Shown piece after piece: positions 23,213 to 32,484 of a stretch of 64,000 nucleotides of DNA. This DNA comes from Phascolarctobacterium sp. (lineage in GTDB: Bacteria > Bacillota > Negativicutes > Acidaminococcales > Acidaminococcaceae): NCBI RefSeq assembly GCF_030531065.1, contig NZ_JAUNOQ010000011.1:1-64000 (forward strand), read 5' to 3'. Under the pieces are notes generated by a model. It saw nothing but the letters and a program-made list of their open reading frames with translations. It was not told where the DNA came from and made no database searches. Numbering within the stretch: position 1 is the first letter of the stretch; the number at the start of each line of letters is the position of its first letter. A program made the position numbers and the translations under genes.

Positions 23213-23221
23213 ATTATACCA
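23213..23221 (-). promoter_or_regulatory. Extended -10 promoter of the holin-like toxin
   Basis: On the minus strand TGGTATAAT (23221-23213), with only a weak -35. The predicted mRNA starts near GAGATAGTCGG. Confidence 0.6.
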
Positions 23222-23271
23222 TACATCAGCAAAACTGCGAAGCATTTTACAAAAATATTTTTGCTAAAAAT

Positions 23272-23307
23272 AAAGACTGCCGCATTTTTTAATGCGACAG
23301 TCTTTTT
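23272..23307 (-). terminator. Terminator of cyuA
   Basis: AAAGACTG...GCATT pairs with AATGC...CAGTCTTT around a T-rich loop; U-rich on the minus-strand side. Confidence 0.8.
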
Positions 23308-23311
23308 AATT

Positions 23312-24574
23312 TTAGAGGCCCAGCATGACGTCGATAATTTCTTTATCGGTTTCCACCATGCCCTGGCTGGCGATTTTGCCCACCGCGGCGATGGTTTCGT
23401 CGGCAGTTTCCTGCACGATGCCGTCGCCGCCGGCAAAATTGCGCTGCGCCATCGACATATCGAAACCCAGCAGGCCGCCCTCTACCGCCATGGCGATTTT
23501 AGCGGCGCAGGACGATTTTGCGCCGTCGCAGATAATGCCGGAATTGATGGCCAAAGCGTTTTCCACCGTATGCTCGATTTGCTCGTCCGTCATATCGTGC
23601 AGATAAGCGACGCCCGCCCCGCTGCCGCAGCCCGCGCTGACCGCGCCGCAGTAAGCCGACAACTTGCCGATGCCCTGCTTTAAGTAAATCGTCACCAAAT
23701 CGCTGAGCAGCACGGCGCGGTACAATTTTTCTTCGCTAACGCCCAGCGCACGGGCGTAAACCACAACGGGAACGCTCGCCGTAATCCCCTGGTTGCCGCT
23801 GCCCGATACGATAACCACCGGCAGCTCGCAGCCGTTCATACGCGCGTCGCTGCCCGCCGCCGCCGTAGCCCGCGCCCGCGTGCGCAAGCTTTCGGGGTCG
23901 CGCTGCAGCAAAATTTTGCCGATGCTCGCGCCGTAATCGCGCGCCAAACCTTCTTCGGAAATAGCCATATTATACTCAATCTGGCGTTTCAATAACGGCA
24001 GCGCGTTATCCAGCGGCATATTACGCGCCGCGTCCAAAACGTCTTCGATAGTCCACACGCTCTGCGCCGTTGCCGCAGTCTCCGGCACGATTGGTTTTTC
24101 CAAAACCGTCGCGCCGTTCTTTTTGATGGAAGTGATATTAGTATGGTCCGTGCGAATCGTCACTTCGGCGTTCTGCCCGCCGCCCGCAACGAAAACGCGG
24201 ATGTAAAAAATATCGGGCTCCTCCGAAACGTGAATCTTAATCGTACCCGATTCCGCCAGGCGTTTAATCGCTTCCTTTTCCCGCCCGTCGATATAGGCCA
24301 GCACCTCCAGCTGCCGCTCCGGGTGCGCGGCCACCAGGCCCGCGGCGCAGGCGACCTCGATGCCCTTCATCTGATTCGTATTGGGCACGACCACGCTCTT
24401 GACGTTTTTGATAATATTGCGGCTGACCCAGATTTCTACCTGCTCCGGAAAGCAGCCCAGCTGCTCGCGGCACACGGCGGCGCAATAAGCGATAGCGATG
24501 GGCTCCGTACAGCCCATGGCCGGGATGAGCTCCTCGGCCAGCGCCTCCTCGTAAACGGCGTATTTATTTTCCAT
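23312..24574 (-). CDS. cyuA: L-cysteine desulfidase family protein
   Basis: A 420-residue protein of the CyuA/YhaM (UPF0597) family: an oxygen-sensitive [4Fe-4S] enzyme splitting cysteine into pyruvate, ammonia and sulfide. Candidate cluster cysteines are in AMGCTEP (residue 22) and in CGSGAG and CDGAKSSC of the C-terminal domain. GSGNQGI and the glycine-rich AGGGQNAEV are family signatures. GGAGGGT precedes the ATG. It lies downstream of lysA on the same strand but is separated from it by a terminator. Confidence 0.9.
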   Translation of the reverse strand: MENKYAVYEEALAEELIPAMGCTEPIAIAYCAAVCREQLGCFPEQVEIWVSRNIIKNVKSVVVPNTNQMKGIEVACAAGLVAAHPERQLEVLAYIDGREKEAIKRLAESGTIKIHVSEEPDIFYIRVFVAGGGQNAEVTIRTDHTNITSIKKNGATVLEKPIVPETAATAQSVWTIEDVLDAARNMPLDNALPLLKRQIEYNMAISEEGLARDYGASIGKILLQRDPESLRTRARATAAAGSDARMNGCELPVVIVSGSGNQGITASVPVVVYARALGVSEEKLYRAVLLSDLVTIYLKQGIGKLSAYCGAVSAGCGSGAGVAYLHDMTDEQIEHTVENALAINSGIICDGAKSSCAAKIAMAVEGGLLGFDMSMAQRNFAGGDGIVQETADETIAAVGKIASQGMVETDKEIIDVMLGL

Positions 24575-24633
24575 GATTACCCTCCATCCGCGCAGGGCGC
24601 AGCCCCGCCTGTAATTCTAAAATAATTTTATAA

Positions 24634-24675
24634 TAAAAAAATCCGCCAAACAAGCAAATTTTGTGTGACGGATTC
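24634..24675 (-). terminator. Terminator of lysA
   Basis: On the minus strand AATCCG (24674-24669) pairs with CGGATT, followed by a run of seven U. Confidence 0.8.
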
Positions 24676-24692
24676 GTCGGCGCGCACGCGCC

Positions 24693-25985
24693 CTACATTT
24701 TTATTTTCGCTTCCTCCGCCAGCTTTGCGCCGTATTCGGGACTGAAGTCGAAAGTTGCAAAATAATCGGCGGGAGTTTCGGCGCGGCGGATCAGCCTGGC
24801 GCTGCCGTCCTCCTGCAAAAGTATTTCCGCGCTGCGCAGCTTGCCGTTGTAATTATAGCCCATGGAAAAGCCGTGCGCGCCCGCGTCGTGAATAAAGAGC
24901 AGGTCGCCGATATCGATTTTGGGCAGCATCCTGTCGATAGCGAATTTATCGCTGTTTTCGCACAGGCCGCCGGTAACGTCGTACTTGTGGTCGCAGGGCA
25001 CGTCCTCCTTGCCCATTACCGTAATATGGTGGTAAGCGCCGTAAATCGCCGGACGCATCAGGTTGGCGGCGCAGGCGTCGCAGCCGATATATTCCTTATA
25101 GGTGTGCTTCTCGTGGATAGCCTTCGTAACCAGACCGCCGTTGGGCGCCAGCATAAAGCGTCCCAGCTCCGTAAAAATTTTTACGTCGTCCATACCCGCC
25201 GGTACTAAAATTTCTTCGTAAGCCTGACGCACACCCTCGCCTATCGCCAAAATATCGTTATCCTGCTGTTCGGGGCGGTACGCCACGCCGACGCCGCCGG
25301 ACAAATTGATAAACTCGATATGCGCGCCGGTTTTTTCCTTCAGCTCCACGGCCACCTTGAACAGAATCCGCGCCAGCTCCGGATAATAAGCGTTGGTCAC
25401 GGTATTGGAAGCCAGAAAAGCGTGCATCCCGAAATGCTTCACGCCCTTTTGCAGCAAAATTTTATAAGCTTCGATAATTTGCTCATGCGTCATGCCGTAT
25501 TTGGCGTCGCCGGGGTTATCCATAATATTATTGGCGATCGCGAAATGGCCGCCTGGATTATAACGGCAGCTAATCGTGTCGGGAATATCGGCCACCTTTT
25601 CCAGAAAATCAATATGCGTAATATCGTCCAGATTGATGGTGACGTTCAGCTTGCGGGCCAGCCGGAAATCCTCCGCCGGCGTAGCGTTGGAGGAAAACAT
25701 AATCTCGCTTTCCTTAAAGCCCACGGCGTCGCTCAGCAAAAGCTCCGTATAGGACGAGCAGTCCGCGCCGCAGCCCTCCTCGCGCAAAATTTGCAGCAGG
25801 TAGGGGTTAGGCGTAGCCTTCACGGCAAAATATTCCTTAAAGCCCTTGTTCCACGCAAAAGCCTTGTACAGCAGGCGCGCCGTGCGGCGGATGCCGGCCT
25901 CGTCGTACAGATGAAAGGGCGTCGGGTACTCGGCTACGATTTTTTCTAATTTTTCTTTAGTAACAAAGGGTATTTTTTTCGACAT
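24693..25985 (-). CDS. lysA: Diaminopimelate decarboxylase
   Basis: A 430-residue fold-III PLP decarboxylase making L-lysine from meso-diaminopimelate. The PLP lysine is in EYFAVKATPNP, the phosphate site in NLSGGVGVAYRP, and substrate residues in GGLCENSDKF and HDAGAHGFSMGYNYNG. It differs from the lysine/ornithine decarboxylase at 37126, which lacks the CENSD signature. AAAGGTGATA precedes the ATG. It lies just downstream of a TrmB-type regulator. Confidence 0.93.
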   Translation of the reverse strand: MSKKIPFVTKEKLEKIVAEYPTPFHLYDEAGIRRTARLLYKAFAWNKGFKEYFAVKATPNPYLLQILREEGCGADCSSYTELLLSDAVGFKESEIMFSSNATPAEDFRLARKLNVTINLDDITHIDFLEKVADIPDTISCRYNPGGHFAIANNIMDNPGDAKYGMTHEQIIEAYKILLQKGVKHFGMHAFLASNTVTNAYYPELARILFKVAVELKEKTGAHIEFINLSGGVGVAYRPEQQDNDILAIGEGVRQAYEEILVPAGMDDVKIFTELGRFMLAPNGGLVTKAIHEKHTYKEYIGCDACAANLMRPAIYGAYHHITVMGKEDVPCDHKYDVTGGLCENSDKFAIDRMLPKIDIGDLLFIHDAGAHGFSMGYNYNGKLRSAEILLQEDGSARLIRRAETPADYFATFDFSPEYGAKLAEEAKIKM

Positions 25986-25990
25986 CTATA

Positions 25991-26686
25991 TCACCTTTCC
26001 GTAAGTTGGATCAGCGCAATCTCGTTTTTCAAAGCTTCTTTAAATAAATCTACCAGATTACGCTTACAGGAATACAAGCAGCTGGAATCTTCCGCGTCCT
26101 CCAAATCCCCGGTCAAAACCGTGCGGGAATCGGCAATCAGGCGTATTTGCTCGTTCTGCTTTACCGTGCCGTAGCAAATTGCGCCCGGAAGCGTAAAGGA
26201 CTTATCGCTGATAACGACCACCTTCAGCCCGCGGGCCACAGCCTCCGCTAACGGCTGGCGCAGCAGCGCCAAAACCCGCGCGTTGGCCGACACGTAAATG
26301 CGCGCCTGCGCCTGACGCACCGTATTGCGCAGCTTATTGATAATCTCGCGCTCGCCCTTAATCGTGACGTAGCCTTCCGCGTCGCCTGGCAGCGCCGGCA
26401 GCTGGCCGAGGATATCTTCTTTAATTTCTGCCAGACGGTTCAGCTTATTGGCGCAAAATTCCGCAGGAGCCACCGGCGTGTAGCGCGTCACCTTGCCCTC
26501 CTCCAGCACGTAGGCCGCGCCCTTGTCCACCAGTCCGGCCAAAGCCGTGTAGGTATTGGAGCGCGAAATCCCCGTCTGTTTGGAGGCCTCGTAGCCCGTC
26601 AGCTGACCGGCCTTGAGCAGCAGCACATACAGCGTCGCTTCCTGCTTGGTCAAATTAAAATTGGTAAGTCCTTCGATAAGATCCAT
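25991..26686 (-). CDS. TrmB family transcriptional regulator
   Basis: A 231-residue regulator with an N-terminal TrmB winged helix (LTKQEATLYVLLLKAGQLTG, ASKQTGISRSNTYTAL) and a C-terminal phospholipase-D-like effector domain (ARIYVSANARVLALL). It ends five bases before lysA and is likely co-transcribed with it. Its promoter (26758-26730) overlaps an imperfect palindrome GTTCCTGTTTAAGAAC, which suggests autoregulation. The effector is unknown; sugar binding, the family default, need not apply. Confidence 0.88.
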   Translation of the reverse strand: MDLIEGLTNFNLTKQEATLYVLLLKAGQLTGYEASKQTGISRSNTYTALAGLVDKGAAYVLEEGKVTRYTPVAPAEFCANKLNRLAEIKEDILGQLPALPGDAEGYVTIKGEREIINKLRNTVRQAQARIYVSANARVLALLRQPLAEAVARGLKVVVISDKSFTLPGAICYGTVKQNEQIRLIADSRTVLTGDLEDAEDSSCLYSCKRNLVDLFKEALKNEIALIQLTER

Positions 26687-26713
26687 AGTCCCTCATTCAG
26701 CTCTTCTTTTATT

Positions 26714-26758
26714 GTTCCTGTTTAAGAACACTATACTATTTTTTTCTACGGTTGTCAA
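26714..26758 (-). promoter_or_regulatory. Promoter and operator of the TrmB-lysA unit
   Basis: On the minus strand TTGACA (26758-26753), 17 bp, TATAGT (26735-26730). The imperfect palindrome GTTCCTGTTTAAGAAC (26714-26729) covers the start site. Confidence 0.75.
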
Positions 26759-26827
26759 TGACTAACTATGATTTTTTTGACTGCGCCTCCCCCGTGTAAA
26801 AATCTTGTGAAATCATTTAGCCGCCGC

Positions 26828-26856
26828 TTTACAACGGCTTTGCCCGCGCGTATAAT
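26828..26856 (+). promoter_or_regulatory. Promoter of MATE exporter 1
   Basis: TTTACA (26828-26833), 17 bp, TATAAT (26851-26856), about 95 bases before the start codon. Confidence 0.65.
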
Positions 26857-26951
26857 ATCTCAAGTTACAAAGGCGTTTTACAGCCAAGGCGCAGGCAAAC
26901 TTTTTTTATAACGCTAATAGCCGGCTTGCCGCGCCTGCGAGGGGGCAAAAG

Positions 26952-28298
26952 ATGAGTAAATTCAAAGAACACGGTGAAAGATTGTCCGTCTTTAAAATGA
27001 CCTGGCCCATCTTCATTGAAATTTTGCTGCAAATGATGGTCGGCAACGTGGACCAGTTTATGCTGAGCCGTTATTCCCAGCATTCCGTGGCTGCGGTCGG
27101 CAACGCCAACCAGATTATCAATATCGTTATTATCGCGCTCAGCGTTATCAGCATGGCCGCTACAATTTTAATCGCCCAGCACCGGGGCGCGGGCAATAAG
27201 GAAAAGGTCGCCGAGGTCTGCACGGTCGCCTTGCTGACCAACGTGGTCCTTGGCGGCGTTATCAGCTTGGTATTATTCGTTTTTGACGATTTCTTTCTGC
27301 ATCTTTTAGACGTACCGCCGGATATTTGGGCGGAGGCCGCGCTGTTTCTGCGCTATATCGGCCTGTTTATTATCGTGCAGTCGGCCTACATCTCCTTTAT
27401 TTCCTTTTTCCGCGGCTATTCGTTGCTGAAGGTCACTATGATGACTTCCATCATCATGAACGTCGTCAATATTACGGGCAACTGCTTTTTGATTCACGGC
27501 TTCGGCCCCATCCCCTCTCTGGGCGTTCTGGGCGTTACCATCAGCACCAATACCAGCAAGGTTTTGGGCCTGCTGCTCATTATGTATTTCTTCCGCCGTT
27601 TTATCGACGTGCGCCTGTCCTGGAAATATCTTACGCCCTTTCCCAGGCATACGCTTTTTAAAATTCTCTACCTGGGCCTGCCCTCCGGCGGCGAATCCCT
27701 TTCCTACCAAATCTCCCAGATGGTCATTATGCGTTTCGTCAACGTCATGGGGCTGGTGGTCATTACCACGAAGATTTACGCCTACATTATCGCCAACTGC
27801 ACTTACGTTTATACGCAGTCGCTGGCTATGGCGACGCAAATCATCGTGGGCTTTTTAATCGGCGTCGGCAATCTGGACGCCGTGAGCGCGCGCGTGTGGA
27901 AAACCGTTCGCCTAGGCGTGTTCATCAGCGGCTCGCTGACCTTCCTGCTGTATCTGAACAGCGATTTTATTTACGGTATTTTTACCGACAATCCCGAAGT
28001 TTTGGAGCTGGGGCGGCATATCTTTCTCATTGAAATTTTTCTGGAGATGGGCCGCGCCGTCAATATGGTCATGGTTATGTCCCTGCAGGCAGCGGGCGAT
28101 ATTAAATGGCCGGTAACGACGGGGTTGATTTCCATGTGGCTGACCGCGACTCTGGGCTCCTACATTTTGGGCATTGTCTGCGGCCTGGGGCTTATCGGCG
28201 TCTGGCTGGCCATGTGCGCGGACGAAATTCTGCGCGCCTGCGTCTTTATTTACCGTTGGCGCAGCGGCGGCTGGAAAAAGATTAAGCTGATAGATTAA
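26952..28298 (+). CDS. MATE family efflux transporter (1)
   Basis: A 448-residue inner-membrane multidrug/toxin exporter with about 12 helices in two MatE halves (first half from WPIFIEILLQMMVGNVDQFML, second from LPSGGESLSYQISQMV). It uses a sodium or proton gradient. GAGGGGGC precedes the ATG. It is divergent from the TrmB regulator, which might also control it. Confidence 0.92.
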   Translation: MSKFKEHGERLSVFKMTWPIFIEILLQMMVGNVDQFMLSRYSQHSVAAVGNANQIINIVIIALSVISMAATILIAQHRGAGNKEKVAEVCTVALLTNVVLGGVISLVLFVFDDFFLHLLDVPPDIWAEAALFLRYIGLFIIVQSAYISFISFFRGYSLLKVTMMTSIIMNVVNITGNCFLIHGFGPIPSLGVLGVTISTNTSKVLGLLLIMYFFRRFIDVRLSWKYLTPFPRHTLFKILYLGLPSGGESLSYQISQMVIMRFVNVMGLVVITTKIYAYIIANCTYVYTQSLAMATQIIVGFLIGVGNLDAVSARVWKTVRLGVFISGSLTFLLYLNSDFIYGIFTDNPEVLELGRHIFLIEIFLEMGRAVNMVMVMSLQAAGDIKWPVTTGLISMWLTATLGSYILGIVCGLGLIGVWLAMCADEILRACVFIYRWRSGGWKKIKLID

Positions 28299-28338
28299 GC
28301 GGCGGCTTAAAATTTTCTTTTCTAAAATAATATGCGCA

Positions 28339-28387
28339 TAGCAAAAGCGACGGACGTCTCTAGCTTCGACATCCGTCGCTTTTTTGT
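28339..28387 (+). terminator. Terminator after MATE exporter 1
   Basis: AAAAGCGACGGACGTC pairs with GACATCCGTCGCTTTTTT; good T-run. It may also serve the convergent rsmA operon. Confidence 0.85.
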
Positions 28388-28413
28388 ACGCTTTTTTCGT
28401 TATGCAAATTAAA

Positions 28414-29268
28414 TCAGCCGCACGCCTCCCCAAAGGTATTGGTCAGCCGCGCAAATTCTTCCAGGCTCAGGGTTTCGGCGCGGCGCTTGCCGTCCACCGC
28501 CGCCAATTCTAACCAACGCGCTACCTGCTCGCCGTTCACGCCCATATTTTTCAGCGAATTGCTGAGCATTTTGCGGCGCAGGGAAAAGGCCGCCTTGACC
28601 ACGCGGAAGAATAAGCCTTCGTCGCACACCTGCACCGGCGGCCGACTGCGGCGCTTGCACACGATGACCGCAGAATCCACGGCCGGAGCGGGAATGAAGG
28701 ACGAGGGCGGCACGATGAAAGCGATTTCCGGCTCCGTATAATACTGAATGGCTACGGACAGCGCGCCGTAATCCTTGCCGCCGGGCCGCGCCGCCATCCG
28801 CTCGGCCACTTCCTTCTGCACCATGGCGACCAAACGCTCCATGGGCAAACGCTTTTCCAAAAGCGCAAAAATAATCGGCGTCGTAATATAATAGGGCAGA
28901 TTGGCGCACACCTTAAAGTCCGGCGCGTCCACCTCCCGCATAATATCCACCTGCAAAATATCGCCGCTGACGACGCGCACGTTGTCGTAGCCGTCCAGCG
29001 TCGTAGCCAGAACCGGCAGCAGGCGCTTGTCCAGCTCCACGGCGACAACCTTCGCGCCGCTTTCCGCCAGCCCCTGGGTCAGAGTGCCGATGCCCGGCCC
29101 CACCTCCAGCACCGTATCTGCCGGCGTCAGCTCGGCTGCTTCAACAATGCGGCGCACAATATCTTCGTCTATCAAAAAATTTTGTCCCAGCTTTTTATCA
29201 GCGCGCAGCTTGAAGCGGTGCAGAATATGATGCGTTACCGCCGGGGACGCAATAACAGGTTTATCCAC
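28414..29268 (-). CDS. rsmA: 16S rRNA (adenine(1518)-N(6)/adenine(1519)-N(6)) dimethyltransferase
   Basis: KsgA/RsmA dimethylates two adenines in helix 45 of 16S rRNA. The 284-residue protein has KKLGQNFLIDEDI, the SAM loop LEVGPGIGTLTQGL and the target-base motif NLPYYITTP. A longer frame exists upstream, but it reads through the rnmV gene. GTG at 29268, preceded by TAGGAGAG, gives the normal length and lies two bases after the rnmV stop. Confidence 0.95.
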   Translation of the reverse strand: MDKPVIASPAVTHHILHRFKLRADKKLGQNFLIDEDIVRRIVEAAELTPADTVLEVGPGIGTLTQGLAESGAKVVAVELDKRLLPVLATTLDGYDNVRVVSGDILQVDIMREVDAPDFKVCANLPYYITTPIIFALLEKRLPMERLVAMVQKEVAERMAARPGGKDYGALSVAIQYYTEPEIAFIVPPSSFIPAPAVDSAVIVCKRRSRPPVQVCDEGLFFRVVKAAFSLRRKMLSNSLKNMGVNGEQVARWLELAAVDGKRRAETLSLEEFARLTNTFGEACG

Positions 29269-29270
29269 GT

Positions 29271-29807
29271 TCACTCTCCTAATTTTTTTATCGCCGCTAA
29301 AAATTCCTCGCGGGTTACTCCGTAATGATTCAGGCGCTCCAAAAAGCGTTTGGCGTTGCCGTAGCCGACGCCCAGCTCCGCGCCCAGCGCGTCGCGCCGC
29401 GCTGACGCCCGTTCGCTGCCGGTCAGTCCGTAGCGAAACAAATCCATATGAGTAAATTCCTGCCGCGGCCGGTATTCTTGATGGCGCACCTTGCTCAAGG
29501 CCGCTAAAATCGCCTGCGGCCGCGCCTGCTCCACGCCCACGTCGTCGTTGGCGGTGGCGTCGCATTTGGGGATAAAGGCCTGCCCCGCGTCGGGAAAGCG
29601 TTGGGTCAGAAAACGGCGGATACGCTCGCCGGCGCCGTCCGGATCCGTCAGGATGATAATGCCCCGCTTTTTATAAGCGGCTTCAATCTGCCGCAGCGTA
29701 TAGGGAGCCAGCGTAAAGCCGCCCGTTTCGATGGTATCGGCCTCCAACGCTTTGCGAATCGCAACCGTATCCATTTTTCCTTCTACTACCAGCACTTCTT
29801 TCAGCAT
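29271..29807 (-). CDS. rnmV: Ribonuclease M5
   Basis: A 178-residue Toprim-domain nuclease maturing 5S rRNA. The Toprim motifs VVEGKMDTVAIRKAL and ILTDPDGAGERIRR are at the N-terminus, and the C-terminal half follows the family pattern (RHQEYRPRQEFTHMDLFRYG). The pairing rnmV-rsmA is conserved in Firmicutes near the origin. GAGGAAGTTTAA precedes the ATG. Confidence 0.95.
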   Translation of the reverse strand: MLKEVLVVEGKMDTVAIRKALEADTIETGGFTLAPYTLRQIEAAYKKRGIIILTDPDGAGERIRRFLTQRFPDAGQAFIPKCDATANDDVGVEQARPQAILAALSKVRHQEYRPRQEFTHMDLFRYGLTGSERASARRDALGAELGVGYGNAKRFLERLNHYGVTREEFLAAIKKLGE

Positions 29808-29821
29808 AAATTAAACTTCCT

Positions 29822-30790
29822 CTATTCAGCAAGAATATAAATTTCGACGTCGCGCCTGCCCCAGTTGATGGCCCGATGATAATCGTTAAAGAATAAATCT
29901 ATCCGGTTGCCCACCATATCGCCGCCCGTATCTCCCGCCATAGCGATGCCGTATCCCGGAATATACATTTTAGTATAGTAGGGAATTACGCGCGGGTCGA
30001 CGGCCACAATCCCCTCGTAAGGAACGATTCCTATGGAAGTGCGGTTACCCGTCGCCACATAAGCGGAAGCGTGCGCCGTCATTTTTTTTGTGTAACGCTT
30101 ATAGCCTTCAGGCGTGTACACCGACATCGCCATGCCCTTGCGGATAATTTTGCTTTCGGGCTCTTCGGTTACGCGGCGGGTCAGCTCCTGCATAGAATGC
30201 TTGCCGTCGCGGCTTTTTATCCGTTTGGAAACAATGGTCTGCTTGCCCGGCTTGCCGGGATGCTTCACGCTTTCGGTACCGAAATTCATACTGTGGTCCT
30301 CTTCATATTTAACGGGGATATCCACGCTGGCTTCGCTGAAATGCAGCTCTTCGCCCCTGCCCAGAACATAAATCTGCATATGGGGCTCTAAGGGCTCGCC
30401 GACAGGAGGATAGACGCGCTCCTTTTTATAGGCAATCCCAATATCCTTCAGGGCCTCGCCGACAGTTGCCTTGGAGCTTTTATATTCCGCCGCCTGCTCG
30501 CCGCGGATAACGCTGAAGGGCACGCCGCGCACCACCGTAATCACGCTGCCGTCCTGCACCCGTTTATTGGGTCCCTGCAAACGCCAGCCGTCGCCGGGTT
30601 CCAGCGTAACGCCAGCCTCCTGCAAAATCTGCGCGGGACTGGCGGCGTTAGTGCGCACCTCTTTGGTCTGGCCGTCGGCCTCTATCGTAACGCGGCGCGT
30701 AATATCAAAGCCCGTCAAGAGCGGCGTCAACAATATCAGGATTACTGCCGCCCACAAACAAGGCAAATGCAACGGGAGTTTCTTCTTCAA
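29822..30790 (-). CDS. Cell-wall protein with DUF348, G5 and 3D domains (YabE-like)
   Basis: A 322-residue exported protein: signal anchor at residues 10-28, two DUF348 repeats (VTIEADGQTKEVRTNAASP and VIRGEQAAEYKSSKATVGEA), a G5 domain (about 150-225) and a C-terminal 3D/double-psi barrel domain. The last shows MTAHASAYVATG, GIVAVDPRVIP and GDTGGDMVGNRIDLFF with the two aspartates of lytic-transglycosylase-like folds. It probably cleaves or remodels peptidoglycan. The start is TTG, chosen because AAGGAGG lies nine bases upstream. It is followed by rnmV, as yabE-rnmV-ksgA in Bacillus. Confidence 0.9.
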   Translation of the reverse strand: MKKKLPLHLPCLWAAVILILLTPLLTGFDITRRVTIEADGQTKEVRTNAASPAQILQEAGVTLEPGDGWRLQGPNKRVQDGSVITVVRGVPFSVIRGEQAAEYKSSKATVGEALKDIGIAYKKERVYPPVGEPLEPHMQIYVLGRGEELHFSEASVDIPVKYEEDHSMNFGTESVKHPGKPGKQTIVSKRIKSRDGKHSMQELTRRVTEEPESKIIRKGMAMSVYTPEGYKRYTKKMTAHASAYVATGNRTSIGIVPYEGIVAVDPRVIPYYTKMYIPGYGIAMAGDTGGDMVGNRIDLFFNDYHRAINWGRRDVEIYILAE

Positions 30791-30915
30791 CCTTCTCGAC
30801 CTCCTTAACTCGTTTTATTTTAACATAAATTAAGCGAAGCCGTCAAATTCGTGACCCCAGGCGCATTCGTCCTTTGCGATACATAAAATTTATATCTATA
30901 TAAGCAAAACTGCCG

Positions 30916-31647
30916 CTATTGCGGCAGCTCTGTTGCGTAATATTTTTTTACTTGCTCCGTATAGCAGCCGTCCTTATCATACATAATCAGCGGCGGTAAA
31001 ACCTCTAAGCCGCGGCTGCCGCCCTTGACCATTTCCATCAGGAAAATCCAGGCCGGTTTGTCCGCAGCAGAATGCACCCATTGCAGACGCTTGGGCTGCA
31101 GGCCGTATTTAAAAGCCAGCTGCATACTTTCCGCGAAACGGTCGGGCAGCTGCACCAAAGCGAAGCGCCCGCGATAGCGCACGGCGAAGGCCGCCGCTTT
31201 AAAAAAATCCTCCAGCGTGGCGGTCAGCTCGTGGCAGGCGGCGGTACCGATACGGCGCACGTTGCCGCTGTTGCGGTAGGGCGGGTTGGCGGCGACCAAA
31301 TCCATGCTTTCCGGGCGCAGCAGCGCTTTATAATCGCGGATATCGCCGTCCACCACCGTCAGCCTGTCCTCCAGGCCGTTAGCGGCAGCGCTGCGGCGCA
31401 GCAATTTCGTCACGTTCGCGTTGCAGTCGACGGCCGTCACGTGGGCCGCGCCGCGGCTGGCTAAAAGCATACTGACGGCTCCGGTGCCGCAGCCCAGCTC
31501 CAACGCTTTGGCTTTGGTCACGAGATGCGGGAAATTTCCCAAAAACACCGCGTCCGTCGTAAAGCAAAATTCATTAGCGTCCTGCCAAATCTTATATAAG
31601 CAACCCGGCAGATAATCGCAGCGCAGGCTGCCCTGCTCCTCAAACAT
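30916..31647 (-). CDS. trmN6: tRNA1(Val) (adenine(37)-N6)-methyltransferase family protein
   Basis: A 243-residue SAM-dependent N6-adenine methyltransferase: ALELGCGTGAVSMLLASRG (SAM loop), the catalytic NPPY in VAANPPYRN, and LVQLPDRFAE. It modifies A37 of tRNA. The ATG at 31647 overlaps the ricT stop by a few bases, so translation is probably coupled (order holB-ricT-trmN6 as in Bacillus). Confidence 0.9.
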   Translation of the reverse strand: MFEEQGSLRCDYLPGCLYKIWQDANEFCFTTDAVFLGNFPHLVTKAKALELGCGTGAVSMLLASRGAAHVTAVDCNANVTKLLRRSAAANGLEDRLTVVDGDIRDYKALLRPESMDLVAANPPYRNSGNVRRIGTAACHELTATLEDFFKAAAFAVRYRGRFALVQLPDRFAESMQLAFKYGLQPKRLQWVHSAADKPAWIFLMEMVKGGSRGLEVLPPLIMYDKDGCYTEQVKKYYATELPQ

Positions 31648-32479
31648 CTTCAGCCTGGGAAGCGTCCACAATTTCGTCCCAATCCACCTGAATAATATTA
31701 TCGGGAGCCAGCTTAACCGACGCCGAATGCTGGCTGCGGTTAATACCGACCACCTGTCCCTCGCCCAAGGGCGTAATCACCAGCGCGCCCATTTTGGGAA
31801 TTTCTATCCGCTCGCGGCGGCCGCCGCTGCCGCAATTCTTGCAGTACATATGGTTTTCGTATTTCAGGCAGCACATCAGACGGCCGCAGATGCCGGAAAT
31901 TTTCGTCGGGTTGAGCGACAAGTTCTGGTCCTTGGCCATGCGGATGGACACGGGCTCAAAATCGCCCAGAAAAGTAGCGCAGCACAGCGGGCGGCCGCAG
32001 CAGCCGATGCCGCCCAGCATTTTCGCTTCGTCGCGCACGCCTATCTGGCGCAGCTCGATGCGGGTGCGGAAAACCGCCGCCAAATCCTTTACCAGCTCGC
32101 GGAAGTCGATGCGTCCGTCGGCGGTAAAATAAAAAATAATTTTATTTACGTCGAAGGTAAATTCCACGTCGATGAGCCGCATGGGCAGCTCGTGGTTTTT
32201 TATTTTTCGCAGGCAGATATTGAAAGCTTCCTTTTCGCGAATTTTATTTTCTGCCAGCTTCAGGTCGTCCTCTGCCGTCGCCTTGCGCATTACCGGCTTG
32301 AGCGGCGAAACGATACCGCTTTCCTCCACCTCGCGCGGGCCGATGACCACCTCGCCGTATTCCACGCCGCGCGCGGTTTCCACGATGGCGAAATCGCCTT
32401 TGGCTACTCCGGTTTCCGCCGGGTCGAAATAATATATTTTACAGGCTTTTTTAAATCTGATACCTACAACTGTCGGCAA
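31640..32479 (-). CDS. ricT: Regulatory iron-sulfur-containing complex subunit RicT (PSP1 domain)
   Basis: A 279-residue PSP1-domain protein of the RicAFT (YaaT) complex, which affects mRNA maturation by RNase Y in Bacillus. It shows the core VGIRFKKACKIYYFDP and the cysteine-rich GIGCCGRPLCCATF, CGRLMCCLKYE and CKNC segments that bind iron-sulfur clusters. TTG at 32479 with AAGGAG eight bases upstream gives an N-terminus like known RicT; a GTG three codons upstream is too close to the ribosome-binding site. Confidence 0.92.
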   Translation of the reverse strand: MPTVVGIRFKKACKIYYFDPAETGVAKGDFAIVETARGVEYGEVVIGPREVEESGIVSPLKPVMRKATAEDDLKLAENKIREKEAFNICLRKIKNHELPMRLIDVEFTFDVNKIIFYFTADGRIDFRELVKDLAAVFRTRIELRQIGVRDEAKMLGGIGCCGRPLCCATFLGDFEPVSIRMAKDQNLSLNPTKISGICGRLMCCLKYENHMYCKNCGSGGRRERIEIPKMGALVITPLGEGQVVGINRSQHSASVKLAPDNIIQVDWDEIVDASQAEDV

Positions 32480-32484
32480 CTTTC

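Noticed and set aside
28414-29565. N-terminally extended RsmA of 383 residues
   Set aside because: The extra 99 residues are low-complexity Arg/Gly/Ala read antisense-free through rnmV in another frame; GTG at 29268 with a ribosome-binding site gives the normal protein.
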